DNA from: 3-1-20CM-4-69-9 sp963833655
GTDB lineage: Bacteria > Actinomycetota > Thermoleophilia > Gaiellales > Gaiellaceae
Length of the DNA: 64,000 nucleotides
Direction of reading: 5' to 3'
Assembly (NCBI GenBank): GCA_963833655.1
Contig: CAWHYL010000004.1
Coordinates: forward strand, 620,001 to 684,000
Part shown: positions 57,700-64,000 of the stretch, one piece after another
Layout: the number at the start of each line of letters is the position of its first letter
Position numbering within the stretch: the first letter of the stretch is position 1
Notes under the pieces: model-generated
What the model was told of the DNA's origin: nothing
Seen by the model: only the letters and a program-made list of their open reading frames with translations
Database searches by the model: none
Program-made: the position numbers and the translations under genes

Positions 57700-58619
57700 G
57701 CGCGACGAAGATCCTGCTCGACTGCGACCCGGGGCACGACGACGCGATCGCGCTGCTGCTCGCGCTCGCCTCGCCGGAGCTCGAGCTGCTCGGCGTGACG
57801 ACCGTCGCCGGCAACCAGACGCTCGACAAGACGACTGCGAACGCGATCCGCCTGCTGGAGTTCGTCGACCGCACCGACATCCCGGTCGCCGCAGGCGCCG
57901 ACCGCCCGCTCGTGCGCGCGCAGTACATCGCCTCCTACGTCCACGGCGAGACGGGGCTCGACGGGCCCGATCTGCCGGCCCCCAAGGGAAAGCCGCTCGA
58001 CCGACATGCGGTCGACTTCCTCGCCGACCAGATCCGCAGTGCCGGCGGCGCCGTCACGCTCGTGCCGACCGGCCCGCTCACGAACATCGCGCTGCTGCTC
58101 GCGCTGCATCCCGACGCACGTCCCGAGCGGATCGTCCTGATGGGCGGCGCCATCGCCGAGGGCAACGTCACTCCCGCCGCCGAGTTCAACATCTGGGCCG
58201 ACCCCGAGGCCGCTGCGCGCGTGTTCGGGAGCGGTATCGACACGACCATGGTCGGCCTCGACGTGACCCACAAGGCGCTGTTCACGCCCGCACACGTGCA
58301 ACGCCTGAACGGCCGTGTCGGCGAGCTGGCGGCAGCGCTGCTCGAGTTCTACGGCCACTTTCACAAGGAGGTGTACGACTTCGACGGCTCGCCGATCCAC
58401 GACGCGGTCGCAGTCGCGCACGTGATCCGCGACGACCTCGTCCGCACCGAGCGCCTGAACACGGAGATCGACGTCGAGTCCGAGCTCTGCCGGGGCCGCA
58501 CCGTCGTCGACGTCTGGCGCCGCAGCGGACGCGAGCCGAACTCGCATGTCGGTGTCGACATCGACGCCGACGGCTTCCTCGAGCTGCTCGTCGAGCGGCT
58601 CAACCTCTTCCCGCAGTGA
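57696..58619 (+). CDS. Nucleoside hydrolase
   Basis: 307 residues from GTG 57696 (GTGA overlap with rbsK). DCDPGHDDAIALLLAL gives the Ca2+-binding aspartates, GPLTNIALLLALHPD and MGGAIAEGNVTPAAEFNIWADPEAA the core, and GSPIHDAVAVAHVI the catalytic His and last Asp. It splits nucleosides into base and ribose. Whether it prefers purines, pyrimidines or uridine cannot be told. It is coupled to the next gene by another GTGA. Confidence 0.93.
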   Translation: MSATKILLDCDPGHDDAIALLLALASPELELLGVTTVAGNQTLDKTTANAIRLLEFVDRTDIPVAAGADRPLVRAQYIASYVHGETGLDGPDLPAPKGKPLDRHAVDFLADQIRSAGGAVTLVPTGPLTNIALLLALHPDARPERIVLMGGAIAEGNVTPAAEFNIWADPEAAARVFGSGIDTTMVGLDVTHKALFTPAHVQRLNGRVGELAAALLEFYGHFHKEVYDFDGSPIHDAVAVAHVIRDDLVRTERLNTEIDVESELCRGRTVVDVWRRSGREPNSHVGVDIDADGFLELLVERLNLFPQ

Positions 58620-59425
58620 GCCTCGTCTTCGCCGCGATCGCGCCGCACGGGACGCTGCCGGAGGCGTCCGTCGACAATGCCGACGCGACGCACGCCGCGC
58701 TGGCGGCCCTCGGCGAGCGCTTCGAGGCGGCCCGCCCCGACACGACGATCGTGCTGACGCCGCACAACGTGCACGTCGAGGGGCACTTCGCCGTCGTCCT
58801 CGCCGGGACGATGGCAGGCTCGCTCGCCGAGCTCGACGCGCCGGACGTCGGGCTCTCGTGTCCCGTCGACTTCGACCTCGCGACAGAGAGCCTCGCGGCG
58901 CTGCACGGCGACGGCATCCCCGTCGTCGGCGCGAGCTTCGGCCCGAACGACGCGCGCGCTGCGACGGCGCCGATGGACTGGGGCGTCCTGATCCCCGTGT
59001 GGGCGATGGGCGGCCGGCACGACCCGCCGGTTCCGCTGGTCGTCGTCAGCCCCGCGCGCGACCGCCCGCTCGAGGAACACGTCCGTGCCGGACGCGCGCT
59101 GGCGCGGGCGGCGGCCGCGACGCGCAAGCGCGTCGCCCTGATCGCGAGCGCGGACCACGGCCACGCGCACGACGCCTCCGGCCCGTACGGATTCGACCCG
59201 GTCGCCGCGCAGTACGACGCGGACGTCGTCGAGCTCGTCGCCGGGAACCGGCTCGCCGGCCTGCTCGAGCTCGATCCGGCGTTCGTGGACGCCGCGAAGG
59301 CCGACAGCTGGTGGCAGCTGCTGATGTTGCACGGCGCCCTCGGCGACGGCTGGAAGGCCGAGTTCCTGAGTTACGAAGCACCCACGTATTTCGGGATGCT
59401 TTGTGCCGCCTATGCGCCGAATTAG
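58616..59425 (+). CDS. LigB-like extradiol dioxygenase / MEMO-family protein
   Basis: 269 residues from GTG 58616. AAIAPHGTLPE, VLTPHNVHVEGHFAVV and ASADHGHAH provide the His and Glu/Asp ligands of the class III extradiol dioxygenase (LigB) fold. WGVLIPVWAMGG lies between them. It may cleave an aromatic ring or be a non-catalytic MEMO-type relative. Its coupling to a nucleoside hydrolase is unusual and suggests a role in degrading a base or cofactor, which is inference only. Confidence 0.85.
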   Translation: MSLVFAAIAPHGTLPEASVDNADATHAALAALGERFEAARPDTTIVLTPHNVHVEGHFAVVLAGTMAGSLAELDAPDVGLSCPVDFDLATESLAALHGDGIPVVGASFGPNDARAATAPMDWGVLIPVWAMGGRHDPPVPLVVVSPARDRPLEEHVRAGRALARAAAATRKRVALIASADHGHAHDASGPYGFDPVAAQYDADVVELVAGNRLAGLLELDPAFVDAAKADSWWQLLMLHGALGDGWKAEFLSYEAPTYFGMLCAAYAPN

Positions 59426-59478
59426 AGACGTGGGGTATCCAGGCCGAGATCTGGCTGGTAATCCCGGTCAGTGGAGAC

Positions 59479-61140
59479 ATGCGGCTGCGGCAACTCATCC
59501 TCGCGCTCGTCGCGCTGGCCGGGATCTGGGTCGGCGTCGACGTGCAGCACCACCGCCGCCACGGCGGAGCGCCCGCGGCGCCTATTGCCGCTGCGAGGCC
59601 TGCTGAGCTTCCGGCGCGGCGCAAGTCGAAGCCGAAGCTGATCAAGGATCCGGCGCCCCGGCGCCCGGTCTCGTCGAAGCCGGTCGCCGTCCGCGTCAGC
59701 GCGAGGTCGTCTATGCGCGGGCCGCGCGCCACTACGGCCAGGGCTGCCCGCAGGCGGCACGTCCAGGTGGGGGCGCGGCCCGCACGGCAACGGCCGGCGA
59801 GCGTCGCAACATCCGACGACTCGAGGAGCTACGCGGAGGCGCCGCCGCCGCACGAACCGCTCCAGATCACGGACGTCCAGGTCAGCGCGCTGACGTCCTC
59901 GAGCGCGCAGATCACGTGGCAGACGAACATCCCGACGGCGGAGCAAACGGCGCTCGGCCTCGACGCTCCGACGGTCTGGACGCAACCGAGCTCGGCAGTG
60001 CGCATCGACCATGTCAGCAACGTCAGCGGCCTCGAGTACTCGACGACCTACACCGCCTACCTACACGCCGTCGACGAATGGAACCGCGCGCAGACGGCGA
60101 CGGTCACGTTCACGACGGGGCCGATGCTCGACCAGAGCTCGGCGCGTACGACCGGCAGCAGCATCTACGTCGACGACCGGCCGTTCTTCCCGACCGCGGT
60201 CTGGGAGCAGTGCTCCGACATGTTCGACAGCAACATCACCGACGGCATCAACCTGTTCATGGGAGACGGCTGCAAGGACGACACCGGCCTGCCGGCGCGT
60301 CTCGCCGGGCGGGCGTACTCGATCGTCGACTCCGAGCATGCGAACGCGACGGGCCGCGGCGTGATCGGCTGGTACTTCCCGGACGAGTGGGACGCGTTCC
60401 TGAAGAGCGACGTCGAGCGCTCGGACCTCGCGCAGGACATCCCCGCTGCGCGTCCCGGGCGGATCGGCTTCCTGACGCTGACGAACCACTTCTACGGCAA
60501 GGCCGCGCCGCTCCCGCAGGGCAAGGGCATGTACCCGGTGCTGTTCCGGATCCCCGACGTGATCGGCTTCGACCTCTACCCGCTGCAGGTCTGGTGCAGG
60601 CCGGCATTCGGGGACGTGTTCGACGCGCAGGCCGACCTCCAGAACCTGTCCGGCGGGAAGCCGACGTTCCAGTGGATCGAGGTCGCGCGCATGGAACAGC
60701 CGTGCCGGACGCACTCCGAGCTCGACCCGACGCCGGCGACGGTGCGTGCCGAGACGTGGCTCTCGATCGCCGGCGGCGCGACCGCGGTCGGCTACTTCCC
60801 GAACCACTGGTCGCCGGACATCGGCGGGGAGATCTCACGCACGAACCGTCAGATCAAGGCGTTGACGCCGGCGCTGCTCGCGCCCAGCACGCTCGCCACG
60901 TCCGACAACGGCACCGTCCGGGTCGCCGCACACAGCCTCAACGGCGGGCTCTACGTGATCGCGGTGAACACGAGCTCGACGACGGTCTCGGCGCGGATCG
61001 ACGTCGACGGCATCAACGGCCGCTCGGCGACCGTGCTCGGCGGCAACGGCCCCGCTGTGGCTGCGGACGCCAAGGGCTTCGCCGACACGTTCGGGCCGCT
61101 CGATGCCCGCGTGTACGTCATCCCGCCGGCCGGGTGGTAA
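59479..61140 (+). CDS. Secreted protein with fibronectin III and TIM-barrel glycoside-hydrolase-like domains
   Basis: 553 residues from ATG 59479 with GTGGAGA ahead. A hydrophobic signal (LRQLILALVALAGIWVGV) is followed by a long Pro/Arg/Ala linker (to ~125). A fibronectin type III domain covers about 130-215 (ITDVQVSALTSSSAQITWQT, YTAYLHAVDEW). A barrel covers about 220-460, with GWYFPDEWD and FQWIEVARM offering candidate acidic residues. A C-terminal beta sandwich follows (LYVIAVNTSSTTVSARI). It is likely an exported carbohydrate-active protein. The frame upstream of 59479 is not coding. Confidence 0.75.
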   Translation: MRLRQLILALVALAGIWVGVDVQHHRRHGGAPAAPIAAARPAELPARRKSKPKLIKDPAPRRPVSSKPVAVRVSARSSMRGPRATTARAARRRHVQVGARPARQRPASVATSDDSRSYAEAPPPHEPLQITDVQVSALTSSSAQITWQTNIPTAEQTALGLDAPTVWTQPSSAVRIDHVSNVSGLEYSTTYTAYLHAVDEWNRAQTATVTFTTGPMLDQSSARTTGSSIYVDDRPFFPTAVWEQCSDMFDSNITDGINLFMGDGCKDDTGLPARLAGRAYSIVDSEHANATGRGVIGWYFPDEWDAFLKSDVERSDLAQDIPAARPGRIGFLTLTNHFYGKAAPLPQGKGMYPVLFRIPDVIGFDLYPLQVWCRPAFGDVFDAQADLQNLSGGKPTFQWIEVARMEQPCRTHSELDPTPATVRAETWLSIAGGATAVGYFPNHWSPDIGGEISRTNRQIKALTPALLAPSTLATSDNGTVRVAAHSLNGGLYVIAVNTSSTTVSARIDVDGINGRSATVLGGNGPAVAADAKGFADTFGPLDARVYVIPPAGW

Positions 61141-61148
61141 CACGCAGC

Positions 61149-61443
61149 GTGGGCGACGACGAGTTCGCGAGCGCGGTCGTCGGCTGGTTGCAGCCCCCGC
61201 GAGCAGCCCGTGAAGTCGTCGACGGCGTCGCGGTCTTCAGGCCGGCGGGCGACTGGATCCCCGTCGAGCTCTCCCTCAGTCGCCCGATCGTCCCCGACGA
61301 CGTGCGGCGGGGGGGTGACAGCGCGCGCCGAGGCCGTGTTCGAGGGCCGCTACGAGCAGGAGCGCCGCGGGAGGGCGGCGGAGCCGCACGTGCTTCGTGC
61401 CCTACGAGTAGGACGGAGCCGGCCGGCGGCGAAAGACGCCGTC
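61149..61443 (+). pseudogene. Small ORF broken by a frameshift in a run of seven G
   Basis: From GTG 61149 the frame gives a natural-looking protein (DDEFASAVVGWLQPPRAAREVVDGVAVFRPAGDWIPVELSLSRP and IVPDDVRRG). At a run of seven G (61309-61315) natural-looking sequence continues in the next frame as TARAEAVFEGRYEQERRG. That second frame then runs without a stop into the ftsK start. Either the run has one G too many or slippage joins the frames. I do not recognise the protein. Confidence 0.4.
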
Positions 61444-63612
61444 ATGGCGAAGCGCCGAAAGAAAAGGCCCCTGCGGCCGCGCGTCCCGTCGCGGGTCAAG
61501 AAGCGCACCCGCAAGGCGCGGAGCGAACAGCACCACGAGCTCGTCGGGCTCGGTCTGCTCGCGCTCGGCGTCTTCCTCGCGTCGATCCTCTACCTCGGCT
61601 GGAGTGGGGGCATGGTCGGCGGCGCGATCGCAGACGGATTCACCGGAGTCATCGGCGCCGCCGCCTACGTCGCTCCCGTCGCGTTCGTCGCCGTGGGGGC
61701 GCTGATGGTCGCGCGGAGCGCGCTCGTCGACGTCCGGCCGTTCCGCACGGGGCTCGTGATCACGTCGTTCGGTCTGCTCGCGGCTCTCGGCGCCGCGCAC
61801 GGCGGGGCGATCGGCAGTGGGCTCGACAAGCTCTTCGGGCTGCTCGTCGGCTCGACCGGGACGACGATCATCGGCGTCTTCGCGCTCATCGTCGGCGTGC
61901 TGCTCCTCACCGGCGCGTCGGCAGGCGCGCTCGTCCGGCGCTCGGGCCATGCGGTCAAGCGCGCGCACACCCGCGCGCGCCGCGCGCTGCCGGCCGAGCC
62001 GCTCCCGCACCCGGCACCGGTCATCCCGCTCCGTACGACACACGAGCCGCCCGTCGACGCCGTGCACGACTTCCCGGACGTCGTCGCCGAGAACCAGCCG
62101 CCGCCGCTGCTCGTCGAGCCGCCGCCGACCGACGATCCCGACCGGCCTTCGCTCTTCGACGTCGTCTCGTCGGAGTCGCACGAGGAATACCGGCTCCCCG
62201 ACCGCAACATCCTCCGCCGGGCTCCTGCCGCGAGCGAGCTGTCGTCCGACGTCGCCGAGCGCACCGCCGCCGCGCTCGTCCAGACGCTCGCGCACTTCGG
62301 CATCGAGGCGACCATCGTCGGCCAGATCTCGGGCCCGCGCGTGACGCGCTACGAGCTGCAGCTCGCGCCGGGCACGAAGGTGTCGAAGGTCGCCGCGCTG
62401 AAGGACGACCTCTCGTACGCCCTGGCGACGACGGAGATCCGCATACTCGCGCCGATCCCGGGGAAGCAGGCGGTCGGCGTCGAGCTGCCGAACCTGTCGC
62501 CGAACCTCGTCACGCTCGGCGACATCTTCGACGACCTCCCGGCGACCGCGAGCCCGCTCGCGGTGTGGCTCGGAAAAGACATCTCGGGAACAGCCGTCTG
62601 GACCGACCTCGCGCGGATGCCGCACCTGCTCATCGCCGGCACGACGGGTTCGGGCAAGTCCGGCTGCATCAACACGCTGCTCACGTCCGTGCTGCTGCGC
62701 TCGACACCCGACGACGTGCGGATGATCCTGATCGACCCGAAGCGGATCGAGCTCAACTTCTACGAATCGATCCCACACCTGCTCACGCCGGTCGTCTCGA
62801 GCCCGAAACAGGCGGCCGCGGCGCTGACGAACGTCGTCGCGGAGATGGAGCGGCGCTACGAGAAGTTGTCCGTGGTTCGCGCACGGAACCTCGCCGAAGC
62901 CAACCGAACGCTGCGTCAGCGCGGCGAGCAGCCGATGCCGTACCTCCTCGTCGTGATCGACGAGCTCGCCGACCTGATGATGATCTCGCCGCAAGACGTG
63001 GAAGACGCCGTGATTCGCCTCGCCCAGAAATCCCGTGCCGTCGGCATCCATCTCGTGCTGGCAACGCAGCGCCCGTCCGTCGACGTCATCACCGGGATGA
63101 TCAAGGCGAACGTCCCGTCGCGCATCGCGTTCGCCGTCTCGTCGCAGACGGACTCGCGTGTCATCCTCGACGGAGCCGGCGCCGAGAGCCTGCTCGGTCA
63201 GGGCGACATGCTCTTCAAGCCGCTCGGGACGTCACGGCTGCAGCGCGTGCAGGGCGCGTACGTCTCCGAGGAGGAGATCGCCTTGGTCGTCGAGCAGTGC
63301 CGTCACCAGCGTGAGCAGGAGCTCGACGAGTCGCTGCTCGAGCTGCCGGAAGTGTTCGCGGAGGACGTCGACTCGGAGGACGGCGAGTTCGACCCGGACG
63401 AGGATCCGCTGCTCGAGAAGGCCATCGAGATCGTCGTGCAGACGCAGACCGCATCCGTCTCGCTGCTGCAGCGCCGCCTTCGCGTCGGGTACACGCGCGC
63501 CGGGCGGCTGATCGACATGCTCGAGCGCCGCGGGATCATCTCCGGCTACGAGGGATCGAAGCCGCGTCGCGTCCTGGTCGCTGAATCGGAAATCCCGACG
63601 GCAGGGGTCTGA
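61444..63612 (+). CDS. ftsK: DNA translocase FtsK/SpoIIIE
   Basis: 722 residues from ATG 61444. A basic N-terminus is followed by four or five membrane helices (~35-165). A proline-rich linker leads to the alpha domain and the motor with Walker A GTTGSGKSG and Walker B VVIDELADLMM. Then come RLAQKSRAVGIHLVLATQRPSVDVITG and a C-terminal winged-helix gamma domain (LQRRLRVGYTRAGRLIDMLERRGII) that reads polar DNA motifs. It pumps chromosome DNA through the division septum. In the Walker A loop the usual SV is SG. Confidence 0.97.
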   Translation: MAKRRKKRPLRPRVPSRVKKRTRKARSEQHHELVGLGLLALGVFLASILYLGWSGGMVGGAIADGFTGVIGAAAYVAPVAFVAVGALMVARSALVDVRPFRTGLVITSFGLLAALGAAHGGAIGSGLDKLFGLLVGSTGTTIIGVFALIVGVLLLTGASAGALVRRSGHAVKRAHTRARRALPAEPLPHPAPVIPLRTTHEPPVDAVHDFPDVVAENQPPPLLVEPPPTDDPDRPSLFDVVSSESHEEYRLPDRNILRRAPAASELSSDVAERTAAALVQTLAHFGIEATIVGQISGPRVTRYELQLAPGTKVSKVAALKDDLSYALATTEIRILAPIPGKQAVGVELPNLSPNLVTLGDIFDDLPATASPLAVWLGKDISGTAVWTDLARMPHLLIAGTTGSGKSGCINTLLTSVLLRSTPDDVRMILIDPKRIELNFYESIPHLLTPVVSSPKQAAAALTNVVAEMERRYEKLSVVRARNLAEANRTLRQRGEQPMPYLLVVIDELADLMMISPQDVEDAVIRLAQKSRAVGIHLVLATQRPSVDVITGMIKANVPSRIAFAVSSQTDSRVILDGAGAESLLGQGDMLFKPLGTSRLQRVQGAYVSEEEIALVVEQCRHQREQELDESLLELPEVFAEDVDSEDGEFDPDEDPLLEKAIEIVVQTQTASVSLLQRRLRVGYTRAGRLIDMLERRGIISGYEGSKPRRVLVAESEIPTAGV

Positions 63613-63634
63613 CCCGCAGGGTCAGTCAGACCCC
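63604..63634. terminator. Inverted repeat between ftsK and the convergent P450 gene
   Basis: GGGGTCTGAC (63604-63613) and GTCAGACCCC (63625-63634) are perfect complements around an 11-base loop. An alternative smaller hairpin (TGACCC/GGGTCA) lies inside. The repeat overlaps the ftsK stop codon and serves both converging genes. No T-run is present. Confidence 0.5.
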
Positions 63635-63635
63635 G

Positions 63636-64000
63636 TCAGCTTCGGGAGAGCTCGAGGCCTCGGAGGCCCCAGATCACGAAGGCGCCCGTGCGCCGCGGCT
63701 CGCTGCCCAGCGTGAAGTCGGGCCAGTAGCGGCGTAGCGCGTCGAGGCTCGCCTCCAGCTCGATGCGCGCGAGCGGCGCGCCGATGCAGACATGGATGCC
63801 GCCGCCGAAGCCGATGTGCTGAATCGCGTTCTCGCGGCCGACGTCGAACTGGTCCGGCCGCTCGAAGACGCGCGGGTCGCGGTTCGCCGCGCCGAAGAGG
63901 AGCGCCAGCTTTTGCCCACGGGGGATCGTCACGTCGCCGATCGAGAATCCGTCCGCGAGCACCCATCGCTCGAAGAGCTGCAGCGGCGGGTCGTAGCGGA
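63636..64000 (-). CDS. Cytochrome P450, C-terminal part (5' end beyond the window)
   Basis: About 120 C-terminal residues are in the window. RYDPPLQLFERWVLADGF is the region after the ExxR helix. GQKLALLFGAANRDPRVFERPDQFDVGR and the haem-binding FGGGIHVCIGAPLARIE with the axial Cys are diagnostic of bacterial class I P450s. The rest of the gene lies past base 64000, so the subfamily and substrate cannot be judged. It converges on ftsK. Confidence 0.93.
   Translation of the reverse strand, partial: RYDPPLQLFERWVLADGFSIGDVTIPRGQKLALLFGAANRDPRVFERPDQFDVGRENAIQHIGFGGGIHVCIGAPLARIELEASLDALRRYWPDFTLGSEPRRTGAFVIWGLRGLELSRS

Noticed and set aside
59916..63314. A 1132-codon plus-strand frame spanning the FnIII/barrel gene and ftsK
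   Set aside because: Apart from the short 61149 segment its translation is frame-shifted noise relative to two recognisable genes in other frames.
1..64000. CRISPR array, insertion sequence, prophage or replication origin
   Set aside because: No regularly spaced direct repeats, transposase or integrase signatures, phage structural genes or DnaA-box clusters were seen. The FtsK protein is the chromosomal division type, not a plasmid transfer protein.

Overview
The window is about 70% G+C, gene-dense DNA from a chromosome that looks actinobacterial. It encodes the actinobacterial integration host factor (mIHF) just before gmk, uses GTG and TTG starts heavily, and has many probable leaderless transcripts. 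The housekeeping gene order (pyrR-B-C-carA-B-pyrK-D, gmk-rpoZ-coaBC, rimP-nusA-ylxR-infB-rbfA, truB-ribF, rpsO-pnp) fits a deep-branching actinomycete such as Thermoleophilia/Gaiellales. That placement is an inference from gene content and style, not a database result. I see no phage, insertion sequence, CRISPR array or rRNA.

Layout. 1-5338: a KimA-like APC transporter, a decayed phosphotransferase remnant, an ABM-like and a cupin protein, a secreted nuclease, a small membrane protein and a beta-propeller lipoprotein. 5390-5734: a tiny CxxC protein and tRNA-Arg(CCG), both on the minus strand. 5783-11203: a D-glutamate/dipeptide module (enolase-family epimerase plus DUF1611), a secreted TIM-barrel protein, an M29 aminopeptidase, a metallophosphoesterase, and a LysM protein with LexA boxes in its promoter. 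11208-14025: an alpha/beta hydrolase and SnoaL-like pair facing rnz, then two small genes. 14035-22545: the pyrimidine operon behind a PyrR-binding RNA hairpin. 22585-25020: mihF-gmk-rpoZ and coaBC. 25007-30441: a MoxR/DUF58/transglutaminase cluster with a nucleotidyltransferase and a TPR protein. 30632-32183: dtd and a HAD phosphatase.

32271-39727 is the transcription/translation superoperon, from rimP-nusA to ribF. It starts behind a leader that can fold as a terminator or as a competing hairpin. 39801-43874 holds a zinc ribbon, a gamma-glutamyltransferase-like protein and an ABC exporter. 43953-46801 is rpsO-pnp with a strong hairpin between the genes. 47025-56392 holds a VOC protein, a galactokinase-like kinase, an M16 peptidase, dapB, two GNATs, dapA, an HD-GYP membrane protein and RNase J. 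56381-59425 is a 2H phosphoesterase facing a ribokinase / nucleoside hydrolase / LigB-like unit. 59479-64000 has a large secreted fibronectin/TIM-barrel protein, a frameshifted small ORF, ftsK and the end of a cytochrome P450.

Genes within operons are commonly stitched together by NTGA stop/start overlaps (ATGA, GTGA, TTGA and apparently CTGA). Many first genes have a -10-like hexamer 5-9 nt before the start codon, which implies leaderless mRNAs. Three divergent gene pairs have start codons only 19-25 nt apart and overlapping -10 hexamers on the two strands. The regulatory highlights are the LexA-controlled LysM protein (a probable SOS division inhibitor), the nusA leader switch, the PyrR hairpin at the ribosome binding site and the rpsO-pnp stem.
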